Source of the DNA: Pantoea sp. A4
GTDB lineage: Bacteria; Pseudomonadota; Gammaproteobacteria; Enterobacterales; Enterobacteriaceae
NCBI RefSeq assembly: GCF_000295955.2
Contig: NZ_ALXE01000019.1
Span: 1 to 64,000 of the forward strand
Length of the DNA: 64,000 nucleotides
Direction: 5' to 3'
Position numbers and translations under genes: made by a program. Under the pieces are notes generated by a model, which saw nothing but the letters and a program-made list of their open reading frames with translations, searched no databases and was not told the DNA's origin. Shown here in pieces: positions 29,101-38,134 of this stretch; positions within the stretch are counted from its first letter, which is position 1; each line of letters begins with the position of its first letter.

Positions 29101-32100
29101 ATGGTTTTTCATAAACCCTACAGAATTTTCTGCTCGCGATTCGGTATCAACAGAACGCAGGCCATTGAACGTATCAGGGAATACCTGTTGTGCCTCATTT
29201 GAACGTGTGGCGATAGAGGATGCCGTGCTTTCACTTTCCATTAACTCCCATTGATGTTGTTGCAAAGGAATTTCATGAATAGACCGTAAAACAGGGCCAG
29301 TTGCCCCCCCCACAGCCTGAGTCGGTTCACCATTTAACATGAAGATGGTTTCCAGCCCGTTGCCCATCGCTGTGGCTCGTCCGGCAGACGTTAACAGGTC
29401 TCGGTTCCATAAAGTCTCGCCAACAATCGCTTTCGCTGGCCTTAGTTTTAATTCGTTATTATTTTCTAGATCCCAGCGAATATGTCTTTCTGCTGATTTC
29501 GATATGGCTGGTGTATCATTAGTCAGACTCTCTTCAGCGGGATTATCAGCATAGACCTGATGTTCATTGCCATCAACTTCATGATTATCATCTGCTTCTT
29601 TCAGCGTCTGCAATTCGTGCGTTAAAGCTGGATTTTCAACCAATGAACGAGTCAAATAGTCTTTGACCTCACGTACATGCTCTTTTAAATTTCGTCCCAA
29701 TTCCGGCACGGATTCCTTAATACTATGGGCACTCATCATCAGCATGATCAGTGCCTGATTAGCATCATCCCATCGATTTTCTTTCATGGCCTGCTGATAG
29801 GTGTGCAGCGCCTTTTCAATTGCCCAACTGTTAGTCCCTACATGTGTTATGGTTGTCAGCGTGCTGGCCAACGGGTGGCGTATTTTTCCTAACATTGCTC
29901 CCGCCATAAACAAGCTGTCCATGGTTATAGTTTCAGCATCAGCACCCTCCACTACATCATCAGCCAGTACAATGGCTTGTCCTATAAATGTGGGAGAATT
30001 GCGGACCACCGTCATAGCAATCTCTTTTATCTGGCTTAACACTTGAGCACTGCTGCTCTTTAAAGCAAGAAAGCTGTCGGTGTTTCTTGCCATTTCAAGA
30101 TGATGCCTGAATTGACGACAGTTTTTTTCCAGCAGTATTAACTCTGAAGGTGTGAGTGAATTTTCATAAGTTGAATCACTTTCATTTGCTATACTTTCAA
30201 GTCGCGAATAGAAATCATCAGCACTCTTTATTAACTTTTCAGCCTCAATAGCACGGAATTTTTTTGTTGCTAAAGAAATGTATTGATTATTTTCTTCAGT
30301 GAAATATTTTTTGGAGTCAAGAAGAGCCTCTCCCATTTTTAGTTGCGTAGTTGCATGAATAACAAAAAAGTTATTAGCATCAAAGAAATCCTTCATATTA
30401 TCTCTTAATGATTTTTTCTGTTCCCTGTTCAACTGCATTTTGTCAGAAAGCCGGGCTGCATATATGTCGATAGCATCATTTTTGTTATCCGCCCCACCGA
30501 TCTCCGCTCGTAACGCCTGATTATAAAAAAGATCCAGTATACTGACGTTAACTCTTGCTATTGACTGATGCTGCTCGCCATCGCTGCCTCTGAATGAGCC
30601 CGCAATAACCCCAGCGTTTCTTGCACCAAGGTTATATTGAATTTCTTCCCTGGCGTACATCAGCCATGGCCATCTTTCTTCATCAATTGCAAAATACTGG
30701 CAGAGCTTTTTGCCGAGAAATTCTTCTTGTGTAGGCTGGGCAATCATTAGCAACTTTTGTTGCTGTACCAACGCATAGGCTTCCGTTTTGTAAAATGCGT
30801 TAAGCACTTCTTTAACAACAGCACGATAAAAAAGAGACTCATCATACGTTTTAACAGCGATCCCTTTGTCATACCCAGCCAGTGATCCAGGTAATTTCCG
30901 GTGGTAATCAACCGACCTTTTTACAGACTGCATTAATACTACTGAGTCATTGAGCTTATAATTCCCAGTTGCCAGCTGATTTTTTACCTCTGCGACATAT
31001 TCTTGAATTTTTTTGTTGAAATTATCCGAAGAAAATTTTAGCAATCCATTTCCATCTTCTGAATCACGAATATCCAGAACAAAAATCTCATAAGAGGTTA
31101 ATGAAGAAATATCTCTCTGAAAATATGGCACGTTAGTTTCAACCGCAATAGATTCGATCTCTATTGCCCCCTCATTTTCACCATCATAGTCACGGATTGA
31201 CTTGGTAAAATAATCAGCCATAAGATCGCTTACATCAGAAAAATACTCAGACAAAGTTTGTCCTTTTTTACTTTGAACATGATGTTGCTTGATATAAACG
31301 TTTTCTTCACCATCGCTATCAGTGACAGTGATCTTTGCACTGATCCCATCTGTTAATTTCAGTTCTCGTAGATAATTACTTTCCCATTCAGATGTTTTAT
31401 TTGTGCTTTTAGAGCTCTTCAAGCCTTCAAGTTTTATATCATCTATGGCAAATTGAAATGCATCATCTAACCGATTCTTGATTTCTGAATAATCAGCACC
31501 ATTTAAGTTACTGTATGACCTTCTGGTGATGATAAAACTCGTTAAGTTCTGCACTAAGGGTACAACTGTCGTTGCGACTGTAGTTACAGGTGGCAACGTA
31601 ACAACATGTAAGTTTTCACCTCGCAATTCTTTAATTAACTTAATTGCACTATCCCGGGAGAATTTATCAGGTGTCGTTATCCCATAATAATTAAGTAAAC
31701 TCGATACCTTTACCTTCCCTTGTTCATTGACATCAATATTTTTTTTAATCTCACCACTATCATAATTAAAGAAATCATTGATGTTAGTCTTAACAAGATA
31801 GGCTTTGCGAGGTATGTAATTCCCATAGCTTCTGGGGTCAATATTATGATGAAAATCAGACAGAATATTATAAGGTCTGGCGTAATAAGTTTTACTTCTC
31901 CCTTGCTGGCTTTTCCCAGAAATTTTTACTGAAAAACGTATCTCTTCGCCACTGCTTTTTTTAAATGCAAAAGTGCGTAGCGTCAATTTCAGCTGATCAT
32001 TATATCTTATAAGATTGTTTCTTTTAAAAAAAACACTTTTATCAAATGCGCTGAGTAAAGGGTAATCTTCTGAAGTATAACCTGGATTATTTCCTGTTGT

Positions 32101-32619
32101 GTACCACTTACGTAGTAATGTCAAATATTCCCCGCCACGAGTAGCGAAAGGCTTTAACGGTGAACTTCCATGAATATCAATATAGCTATTGAGGAAGTGG
32201 ATGTCGATTTTTGTAGCGGATAATTGTTGCCTGACTGCACTTAAAAGAATCTGCTGGTCGTTCTGTGCCAGGGTATTGTAGACCACACTCCTCTTTTGTA
32301 CAGGAAATGCAGACGCTCCTTGTAATACATTGGGTAAATCAGGTATCCAACCGCTGACCTTCCCGGCTAAGTCTAGCAGAGGAGCCATGAATGATTTTGT
32401 TCCTGAGCCCGGGTTCCCATATTCATTTTTTTCTTTTGCTTCAGAATGAGATTTATCTACAGGCAGAGAATAATGATTGGTATTTCCTGTGGCATTTTCA
32501 TCAATAGCACCATCATTGGAACTGGCGGCGCTATTATGCTTGTCTGTTTCTTTATCATTGCGGTAAGAAGCCTGGGATAAAAAAGAAGGTGAATGTGTGA
32601 TTACAATATTTGATGACAT
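26164..32619 (-). CDS. Giant putative toxin/effector, 2151 aa, family not recognised
   Basis: A single uninterrupted frame of 2151 codons, much AT-richer than its neighbours and flanked by conserved backbone genes. There is no signal peptide. The first ~75 residues are Ser/Asn/Lys-rich and probably disordered, then the chain alternates globular regions. A moderately hydrophobic stretch near residues 930-1000 (SLFMAGAMLGKIRHPLAST, then ALIMLMMSAHSI) could insert in or contact membranes. The last ~180 residues look like a separate module (IYRSMPQAESERL, VIPVEHHLGDRNQALSYNG, ending SQLLFQLFVAEIKHIG). Size, disordered N-terminus and modular tail fit a secreted cytotoxin or type III/VI-type effector. 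No secretion, chaperone or immunity gene lies next to it. Function is inference only. Confidence 0.6.
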   Translation of the reverse strand: MSSNIVITHSPSFLSQASYRNDKETDKHNSAASSNDGAIDENATGNTNHYSLPVDKSHSEAKEKNEYGNPGSGTKSFMAPLLDLAGKVSGWIPDLPNVLQGASAFPVQKRSVVYNTLAQNDQQILLSAVRQQLSATKIDIHFLNSYIDIHGSSPLKPFATRGGEYLTLLRKWYTTGNNPGYTSEDYPLLSAFDKSVFFKRNNLIRYNDQLKLTLRTFAFKKSSGEEIRFSVKISGKSQQGRSKTYYARPYNILSDFHHNIDPRSYGNYIPRKAYLVKTNINDFFNYDSGEIKKNIDVNEQGKVKVSSLLNYYGITTPDKFSRDSAIKLIKELRGENLHVVTLPPVTTVATTVVPLVQNLTSFIITRRSYSNLNGADYSEIKNRLDDAFQFAIDDIKLEGLKSSKSTNKTSEWESNYLRELKLTDGISAKITVTDSDGEENVYIKQHHVQSKKGQTLSEYFSDVSDLMADYFTKSIRDYDGENEGAIEIESIAVETNVPYFQRDISSLTSYEIFVLDIRDSEDGNGLLKFSSDNFNKKIQEYVAEVKNQLATGNYKLNDSVVLMQSVKRSVDYHRKLPGSLAGYDKGIAVKTYDESLFYRAVVKEVLNAFYKTEAYALVQQQKLLMIAQPTQEEFLGKKLCQYFAIDEERWPWLMYAREEIQYNLGARNAGVIAGSFRGSDGEQHQSIARVNVSILDLFYNQALRAEIGGADNKNDAIDIYAARLSDKMQLNREQKKSLRDNMKDFFDANNFFVIHATTQLKMGEALLDSKKYFTEENNQYISLATKKFRAIEAEKLIKSADDFYSRLESIANESDSTYENSLTPSELILLEKNCRQFRHHLEMARNTDSFLALKSSSAQVLSQIKEIAMTVVRNSPTFIGQAIVLADDVVEGADAETITMDSLFMAGAMLGKIRHPLASTLTTITHVGTNSWAIEKALHTYQQAMKENRWDDANQALIMLMMSAHSIKESVPELGRNLKEHVREVKDYLTRSLVENPALTHELQTLKEADDNHEVDGNEHQVYADNPAEESLTNDTPAISKSAERHIRWDLENNNELKLRPAKAIVGETLWNRDLLTSAGRATAMGNGLETIFMLNGEPTQAVGGATGPVLRSIHEIPLQQHQWELMESESTASSIATRSNEAQQVFPDTFNGLRSVDTESRAENSVGFMKNHYSQFDSFDAKRITPDGQEHQTRVEIGILDHKYVLHQEGSFEVLDFIESRDGTTTFFQDNGDKISIPTVVDPLVNYKPTIDAEIVGSNYAMLAVEIKNSVKGLVNKRTVSGFIADRIGGGQTVVLEIDKGVHYHGFVSEEMKINLANPHENRPQTSLMLQMSRVDALADPKRASPDFYKKNQGYRASDIAEHDFLLNMYYGAKHANEVYAGNPDQVVRDKSLLAVDKEKFPAEIFETDNPYFVTNTTPEEAALFSPANQHFISDKLAESSMRWGDIKELSDINFVNDALKKIELRNDEGVYEAISSQTHNLDTDAGRLTLHENVNTLLQKANLVIAEVLSKNGDKSTMVGVTDNMAQEDINLMANDIDAFVAPNSKVISTDKNVIVLHDAGNFIGALEGRYPNPNELQQIKVFSNYALNGVSNQHIYKSQRNGYPFVSVTHLHDAIKSQVVNSKRFSISASSQFPTIKAITQGEVLNGLSEPIAEGEKKGASTYGEYYYLEISPGEYFKAQWHEEVKGFRLLPENSENWIKGSLPLVRWHNGEFFFSNQSETFLSKFNVAADSEQAVNRYSVEIDDENSLTRKGSTPGLYQDSVGNEYLEIAEKKYVPTRLQDDGQRVIYSEANRYDFRTVMLFHGEWLVVDKYFGIGGSVPKTKDLLEQLKKMPGLEFSSDMERTRYLNEEKKREKSVTKLMDFWKKFVNTPGQITEAQRTHHSNKVREILGNNALPEENRTQRVLTESYWREVAGGGNAPVDWNNYYGSTNERSLQDIYTHEGAAILERLDNAAGQNNEASGLKIYRSMPQAESERLADWSENKKNILEDAIRNNVAPEEIARLIREGNVIPVEHHLGDRNQALSYNGEVFEFTLKPGAEKVLFSPEVIAFYQGEMGKKGAFNNPAKLADLLVHYQNGIDASKKFTSASKNEGARGGFIGVKPESQGDFSFSLGKNQASQLLFQLFVAEIKHIGSANKKVFKAISAS

Positions 32620-32799
32620 ACAACCTCACTGAATTTAATTTTTATGCTTTTTTGACATGCAAGCAATCAGTGAATCAGCCAATTGAAAATGTTCATTCGG
32701 GGAAAGAAATAAATTATCTGTAAAAATAGTTATTAATTTAACCGGCGTTAATTTATTAGATGATTTAAATTAAATTGAGGTGAATTGTACAAGGATTTT

Positions 32800-32831
32800 T
32801 TAAGCGCACAGATGTTTATCTGTGCGCTTAA
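32800..32831. terminator. Long inverted repeat just after ttcA
   Basis: A perfect 14-bp inverted repeat (TTAAGCGCACAGAT / ATCTGTGCGCTTAA) with a GTTT loop begins 3 bases beyond the ttcA stop codon. It probably ends ttcA transcription before the giant gene. The minus-strand transcript lacks a good U run, so termination efficiency is unclear. Confidence 0.6.
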
Positions 32832-32834
32832 ATT

Positions 32835-33728
32835 TTAAATATTCGCGACGTCGATATACAGGGCTTTATCGATGTTGGTTGAAGAGACAGTGGCTTCGCT
32901 GAACGCGTACTCTGCCCTTTCACCGCTGCGATCCAACGGCAGGGATTCAAAATCAAACAGGTTTTTATCCGCCAGCTGACTCGGGCTGACGTTTTGCAGC
33001 GACTTAAACACGCTTTCTACGCGACCGGCGTCTTTTTTATCCCACTCGGTGAGCATCGCTTTAATCGCCTGGCGTTGCAGGTTTTCCTGCGAACCACACA
33101 GGTTACAAGGGATGATCGGGAAGTTTTTCTCTTCAGCAAAGCGGATCAAATCTTTTTCGCGGCAGTAGGTCAGCGGACGAATGACCACGTTACGGCCATC
33201 ATCTGAACGCAACTTAGGTGGCATACCCTTCAGGCGTGCACCGTGGAACATGTTCAGAAACAGCGTTTCGACCATGTCATCCATGTGGTGGCCCAGTGCG
33301 ATTTTGGTAGCACCAATTTTCTCCGCAAACGAGTAAAGCGTGCCACGGCGCAGGCGCGAGCACAGGCCACAGGTGGTTTTCCCCTCTGGCACCTTCTCTT
33401 TCACTACTGAATAGGTGTCTTTATCCACGATGTAGTAAGGAATATTCAGGGTTTCAAAATAGTCCGGCAGGATATGCTCCGGGAAGCCAGGCTGTTTCTG
33501 ATCGAGGTTAACCGCAATCACTTCAAAGTGGATCGGGGCCACTTTCTGCAAGCTGAGTAAAATATCCAGCATGGCGAATGAGTCTTTACCGCCACTCATG
33601 CAGGCCATGACCACATCACCCTCTTCAATCATGTTGTAGTCGGTAATCGCATTGCCAACGTTGCGGCGCAGGCGCTTGGCTAGCTTGTTGAACTCAAGGG
33701 TTTCTTTACGGGTATCAGTGTGATTCAT
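32835..33728 (-). CDS. ttcA: tRNA 2-thiocytidine biosynthesis protein TtcA
   Basis: A 297-aa PP-loop ATPase with SGGKDS (about residues 46-51), CGLC and CNLCG. The Cys residues hold an iron-sulfur cluster used for thiolation. It makes 2-thiocytidine at tRNA position 32. The frame is open to 33917, but the start at 33728 ([14 protein letters not shown]) matches the family. In E. coli dbpA separates ttcA from fnrS-zntB; here a small proline-rich ORF does. Confidence 0.96.
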   Translation of the reverse strand: MNHTDTRKETLEFNKLAKRLRRNVGNAITDYNMIEEGDVVMACMSGGKDSFAMLDILLSLQKVAPIHFEVIAVNLDQKQPGFPEHILPDYFETLNIPYYIVDKDTYSVVKEKVPEGKTTCGLCSRLRRGTLYSFAEKIGATKIALGHHMDDMVETLFLNMFHGARLKGMPPKLRSDDGRNVVIRPLTYCREKDLIRFAEEKNFPIIPCNLCGSQENLQRQAIKAMLTEWDKKDAGRVESVFKSLQNVSPSQLADKNLFDFESLPLDRSGERAEYAFSEATVSSTNIDKALYIDVANI

Positions 33729-33864
33729 GGTCGCTCTGGAACTCTGATGACTTGCCTGACGGCGGGCGCAGGTAACGGAATAAACGCACATTATACGTAA
33801 GTTTATGCGCAGTGAAACCAGAGCGCCGCCGAAAGGCCTAAAAAGCCATGTGAGTAAGCGCGAT

Positions 33865-34008
33865 TTAACGATACGGCGGAGGAACAAGAATCGGTGGCAG
33901 CTCCGGCTCGGGCCCATCGGGTTGAGGGATCGGCTGGGGATGCGGCAGCGGCTCGGGAATGGGCGGTGGGTCAGTAGGAATCGGTTCGCTCATGATAAAG
34001 GCTTGCAT
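33865..34008 (-). CDS. Short proline-rich protein, 47 aa
   Basis: A 47-codon ORF with an AAGGAG ribosome-binding site 6 bases before the ATG. Nineteen of 47 residues are Pro, arranged as (P-x)n runs such as [20 protein letters not shown] and ending PPPYR, so a polyproline-II rod is likely. The longer frame starting at 34167 runs antisense-like through fnrS and is not credible. It has no signal peptide. Function is unknown; clean initiation signals are the main evidence that it is translated. Confidence 0.65.
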   Translation of the reverse strand: MQAFIMSEPIPTDPPPIPEPLPHPQPIPQPDGPEPELPPILVPPPYR

Positions 34009-34074
34009 ACCGTTCTCCTTAACAGGGGATGATATTAAAGCGTAGAGCACAATTAACCGGAGTGGCGAAGCGGC

Positions 34075-34197
34075 AAAAAAAAAGGCCAGCGGATACGAGC
34101 TGGCCTGTGATGAGTGACGTCTGCTATGCAAAGACTCGAACACTAAGTGAGACAATATGGAGTACAACGTCCATCGCCTGACGTTGTATTCACCTGC
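34075..34197 (-). ncRNA. fnrS: Anaerobic small regulatory RNA FnrS
   Basis: The minus strand begins GCAGGTGAATACAACGTC, almost the same as the 5' end of E. coli FnrS. It continues with GCGATGGACGTTGTACTCC (first hairpin) and CATATTGTCTCACTT. It ends in a GGCCAGC..GCTGGCC hairpin followed by nine U. The location beside zntB matches E. coli. FnrS is an Hfq-dependent sRNA made under FNR control that represses aerobic-metabolism mRNAs such as sodB. An FNR site sits at the right distance upstream. The 3' half differs from E. coli, but the terminator is intact. Confidence 0.93.
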
Positions 34198-34232
34198 GAG
34201 AGAGAGTTTGCCCCGGTTAGCGTTAGCGAATA

Positions 34233-34246
34233 TTGATATAGATCAG
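34233..34246 (-). promoter_or_regulatory. FNR-binding site of the fnrS promoter
   Basis: TTGATATAGATCAG matches the FNR consensus TTGAT-N4-ATCAA in 9 of 10 fixed positions. Its centre is about 42 bp upstream of the predicted FnrS 5' end, the class II activator position (-41.5). It therefore predicts anaerobic induction. Confidence 0.85.
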
Positions 34247-34267
34247 GTTTTGTTGCCTCTTCTGCAT

Positions 34268-35251
34268 TTATAACCACTTACGTCGTTTTAACCAGGCTGA
34301 CATCCCCACCACCAGGACAACCAGCAGGAAGCAGAACACGGTGAAGCCCAAATGCCACGATCCACCGGGAATACCGCCGAGGTTGACGCCGAACAGCCCG
34401 GTGAGGAAAGTGGTGGGCAGGAAAATCATCGCGAGCAGCGACATGGTATACGTTCGGCGGTTCATCGCCTCTTGCAGCTGTGAAGAGAGTTCATCCGCTA
34501 ATACTGCGGTGCGCGCCACACAGGCATCAATGTCATCTAACCCACGTCCAAGACGATCCGCAATGTCTTGCATACGCCGACGATTAATATCATCCATCCA
34601 CGGCAGTTTTTCACTGGCGAGGCGCGAGAACACATCGCGCTGTGGTGCCATATAGCGGCGCATAACGATCAGCTGCTTGCGCAGCAGCGCCAGCTCACCG
34701 CGTGCCGGAAGGCGCTGATCGACCAGTGCATCTTCCAGTTCGATAATTTTATCGTGCAGCTCTTCAATAAACTCGCTGGCCTGGTCGGTCAGGCTGTCGC
34801 AGATATCCACCAGCCAGTCTCCGCCATCCACCGGGCCATTACCATTTTGCAGGTCGGTCAGCACTTCATCGACGGCATAGACCTTGCGCCGACGCGTAGA
34901 CACAATCAGTTTGTCGTTAATGAACACCCGCATCGCCACCAGTTGATCGGGACGAGAGTCACTGTTGTGATTGATACTGCGCAGCACAATCATGAACCCA
35001 TCGCCAAGGCGGGTGACGCGTGGGCGCACACTGTCGCCCGCCAGAGCATCACGCACCGCATCCGGGATCAGCGGGGTCGATTGCAGCCATTCTGCACTGC
35101 CCCGATGCGTATAATTAAGGTGAAGCCAGCAGGGGCGCTCACAATGAATAACGTCTTTATCATCAATGGCAATCAGACCACCCTGGCCATCTAACTGGCA
35201 GGAAATAATGGCATCAGAAACCTGTAGCGCTTTACCTTCAATCACGTTCAA
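34268..35251 (-). CDS. zntB: Zinc transporter ZntB (CorA family)
   Basis: A 327-aa protein, the same length as E. coli ZntB. A large cytoplasmic N-terminal funnel precedes two C-terminal membrane helices. The loop motif is GVNLGGIPG, the ZntB version of the CorA GMN signature. It is a pentameric zinc transporter of the inner membrane. Its stop is just before the fnrS promoter, and the upstream minus-strand gene is mppA. Confidence 0.95.
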   Translation of the reverse strand: MNVIEGKALQVSDAIISCQLDGQGGLIAIDDKDVIHCERPCWLHLNYTHRGSAEWLQSTPLIPDAVRDALAGDSVRPRVTRLGDGFMIVLRSINHNSDSRPDQLVAMRVFINDKLIVSTRRRKVYAVDEVLTDLQNGNGPVDGGDWLVDICDSLTDQASEFIEELHDKIIELEDALVDQRLPARGELALLRKQLIVMRRYMAPQRDVFSRLASEKLPWMDDINRRRMQDIADRLGRGLDDIDACVARTAVLADELSSQLQEAMNRRTYTMSLLAMIFLPTTFLTGLFGVNLGGIPGGSWHLGFTVFCFLLVVLVVGMSAWLKRRKWL

Positions 35252-35417
35252 AACATCGCCTCTCTATCTAAATCAACAGGATACAGTTTAGCGATCCCCT
35301 TCCGACTTGCAATCTTTGCCCTGTGAGGAAAAGTGACAAATGCGGAAGATGGAAACACTCCGGGCCAATGCAACGACGCCTTCAAGGCCTTAAAACAGGT
35401 TGTTAGCGAACGGCAAA

Positions 35418-37022
35418 TCAGTGCTTCTCGATCCACAGCTCCCGGCTGTAGGCCACATCTTCGGGATTATTGATCGGATAGCCTTTTACCCAAGGTTTAA
35501 TGAGCCGCGCGTTGGTGTATTGATATAACGGTGCAATCGGTACTTCATCACCCAGGATTTGCTCGGCCTGGTTATAGTCTCGTTCACGGGCGCTGGCACT
35601 GGTCGCCAGGCTGGCCTGCTTAAGCACGGCATCATAGGCGGCATTATTGAAACGTGGAATGTTGCTGCTGTTACCGCTGGTAAGCAGGTTCAGGAACGTG
35701 GAAGGCTCATTGTAATCACCTATCCAGGAGGCGCGGATCACATCAAAATTGCCGCTGTTACGGCTATCAAGGTAGGTTTTCCACTCCTGGTTTTGCAGTT
35801 TTACCTGCACGCCGAGATTTTTCTTCCACATTGAAGCCACGGCAATCGCGATGCGTTGATGGTTTTCCGCCGTGTTGTACAACAAGGTAAGCTGCAAGGG
35901 GTGATCTGGCCCATATCCCGCGGCGGTCAACAGCGCTTTCGCCTGCGCATTCAACTCCTGCTGGCTGTGTTGCTCTAGCCATGAAGGCTGCGGCTTAAAC
36001 CCGGCGGTCACATCTGGCGTAAAATGCCAGGCAGGCTTTTCCCCGGTGCCCAGGACTTTTTCGGCAATCACCCGACGATCAATACTCCATGACAGCGCCT
36101 TGCGCACGCGCACATCCTGAGTGGGGCCTTTTTGCGTATTAAACGCGTAGTAATAGGTACCGAGTTGTGCGGGTGTATAAACCTGCCCCGGCAGACTTTT
36201 GCTCAACATGGCATACATGTTTTTCGGGAACGATTCGGTAATGTCGATATCGCCAGCACGATAACGTTGTGTCGCAGCCGACTCTTCGTTAATCGGCAAG
36301 AATGTCACCTGGTTGATAACCGTCTGCTTGTTATCCCAGTATTGTGGATTACGCTGCAACACCAGCTTTTCGTTGATCACACGCTGTTGCAGCGTATAGG
36401 CACCATTTCCCACTAACTTCGCCGGATCGGTCCAGTGTTCACCCAGCCGGGTTATCTCGCTGGCGGGCACCGGAAACAGGGCTGCATTAGCCACCAGGCT
36501 CGGAAACCACGGCACGGCACGTTCCAGCGTCACTTGTAAATGGGTGTCATCCAGCGCTTTGATCCCCAGGGTATCAGGAGCACGTTGCCCTTTGCTGATC
36601 GCAGCTGCGTTTTCAATCCCGCTCAGTGCGGCAAACCAGGCCAGCGGTGAAGCATTCGCAGGGTCAACCAGCCGCTGCCAACTGTAGACAAAATCACGTG
36701 CTCGCAGTGGCATGCCATCAGACCAGCGCGCATCGCTGCGCAGGGTAAAGCGCCAAATTTTGTTGTCCTGCGTCTGCCAGCTTTGCGCTACGCCCGGTAC
36801 AATCGTGCCATCTGCGGCCTGATTGGTCAGCCCTTCAAACAGATCGCGAATCACCTGAATCTCCGGTAGCCCCTGTGCTTTCATCGGGTCGAGAGAAACC
36901 GGCTCATCCTTAAGGTGACGCACAATATCCTGATTGGCAGCCAGCTGAGCACCTGCCGGAACATCTGCCGCGACAGCCGTAAAGGGAAGGCTTAACACTA
37001 CGCCCCACCAGCCTTTCTTCAT
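35418..37022 (-). CDS. mppA: Periplasmic murein-peptide/oligopeptide-binding protein MppA
   Basis: A 534-aa OppA-type solute-binding protein. The signal peptide is residues 1-19 (ending AVAAD), and the conserved start of the domain is VSLDPMKAQGLPE. SBP family 5 features run throughout, ending PEDVAYSRELWIEKH. MppA binds the murein tripeptide L-Ala-D-Glu-mDap and hands it to the Opp permease. It lies 13 bases after ycjG, whose epimerase acts on the same recycled peptides, so the pair forms a murein-peptide recycling operon. Confidence 0.87.
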   Translation of the reverse strand: MKKGWWGVVLSLPFTAVAADVPAGAQLAANQDIVRHLKDEPVSLDPMKAQGLPEIQVIRDLFEGLTNQAADGTIVPGVAQSWQTQDNKIWRFTLRSDARWSDGMPLRARDFVYSWQRLVDPANASPLAWFAALSGIENAAAISKGQRAPDTLGIKALDDTHLQVTLERAVPWFPSLVANAALFPVPASEITRLGEHWTDPAKLVGNGAYTLQQRVINEKLVLQRNPQYWDNKQTVINQVTFLPINEESAATQRYRAGDIDITESFPKNMYAMLSKSLPGQVYTPAQLGTYYYAFNTQKGPTQDVRVRKALSWSIDRRVIAEKVLGTGEKPAWHFTPDVTAGFKPQPSWLEQHSQQELNAQAKALLTAAGYGPDHPLQLTLLYNTAENHQRIAIAVASMWKKNLGVQVKLQNQEWKTYLDSRNSGNFDVIRASWIGDYNEPSTFLNLLTSGNSSNIPRFNNAAYDAVLKQASLATSASARERDYNQAEQILGDEVPIAPLYQYTNARLIKPWVKGYPINNPEDVAYSRELWIEKH

Positions 37023-37035
37023 GATCTATTCCTTG

Positions 37036-37980
37036 TTAAAAGTACACTTTCCCGTCACGCACGGTGACCGCGGGTTCACAGTCAGCCGCCAGCCAACTGG
37101 CCCCATCCAAATCAATTTCATCCGCGACCTGCGCCAAAGGCAATGCTGCGCGCATGGCACGTGAAGTGCCCAGACTGCAACCCGCCAGCACTTTTAACCC
37201 CTGTTGATGTGCTGCCTCAGCCAGTGCCAGGGCTTCCGTCAAGCCACCCGCCTTGTCGAGCGTGATCACCACCATGTCATAACAGGATTGCAGTGCCGGA
37301 AGTTGCTCCCGGCTGCGACAGCTGGCATCGGCGGCAATCGGCAGGGGATGAATGAAATGGCTGAGTGCGGCGTCTTTTCCCACCGGCAGTGGCTGAATCA
37401 GAACCTGCACCTCGAGATCGGCCAGCAACTGGCAACGCGTCGCTAGCCCATCTGCACTCCAGCTTTCCATCGCATCGACGAATAGCGTCGCTTCGGGCAC
37501 CGCTGCCCGAATGGCAATCAGGCGTTCGCTGATCAGATGTTCATCCAGCCGGATACGCAGACGATCAAAACCATGCTGCCACAGCGCGCTGGCGCTGCTG
37601 GCCATCGCCTCTGGCGTATCAATATGAATACGCCGGGCGGTGTTCATCATCGCAGACATCGCCGGGGTACTGCTTTGCGCCCTTTCCCACTGCCACAGCG
37701 CACTATCAATCGCATTGCGTGCAGCGCCTGCCGGCAGCTGCGTTTGCAGCTCCTGGCGGGAAATCCCCTGCTGTAACTGGGGTAACAAGCTGCCAATTTG
37801 GGCCAGCACGCTCTCTTCACTCTCCGCGAAACGTGCCTGTGGCGCGGCTTCTCCCGTGACTTTGATGCCGTTCTTCTCCAGTTCCACCACGATCACCGTG
37901 ATATCGCTGCGGCGTTGCCCGGCCAGCCTGAGCGGCACATGCAGTGGCCATACTTCGGGATAACATTTTACCTGATACAT
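37036..37980 (-). CDS. ycjG: L-Ala-D/L-Glu epimerase
   Basis: A 314-aa enolase-superfamily enzyme of the muconate-lactonizing subgroup. The catalytic Lys is expected in DRLRIRLD, the metal-site Asp in LFVDAMESW and the second in ADASCRSREQL. KAGGLTEALALA follows near residue 235. It epimerises L-Ala-D-Glu from murein turnover to L-Ala-L-Glu. It is divergent from tpx, as in E. coli, but mpaA, which follows ycjG there, is absent and mppA follows instead. Confidence 0.9.
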   Translation of the reverse strand: MYQVKCYPEVWPLHVPLRLAGQRRSDITVIVVELEKNGIKVTGEAAPQARFAESEESVLAQIGSLLPQLQQGISRQELQTQLPAGAARNAIDSALWQWERAQSSTPAMSAMMNTARRIHIDTPEAMASSASALWQHGFDRLRIRLDEHLISERLIAIRAAVPEATLFVDAMESWSADGLATRCQLLADLEVQVLIQPLPVGKDAALSHFIHPLPIAADASCRSREQLPALQSCYDMVVITLDKAGGLTEALALAEAAHQQGLKVLAGCSLGTSRAMRAALPLAQVADEIDLDGASWLAADCEPAVTVRDGKVYF

Positions 37981-38134
37981 CCTCCCTCTCCCTCAGTCCG
38001 GTTGCATTGGTTCTAGCATGGCAGAAAGGCAAGAATAGCGCTCGTAAACCCCTAAAAAATATGTCATAAACTGAACCTGAATTTGCATTGATGACTCGCA
38101 CGCAGAGTTATTCCATCAATTAAAAGGAAAGAAC

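Noticed and set aside
31950-32619. Possible classical signal peptide at the N-terminus of the 2151-aa protein
   Set aside because: The first ~75 residues are hydrophilic and Ser/Asn/Lys-rich with no hydrophobic core, so Sec export is not supported.
34009-34167. Longer reading of the proline-rich ORF starting at 34167
   Set aside because: It would translate through the terminator of FnrS and has no ribosome-binding site; the ATG at 34008 has one.
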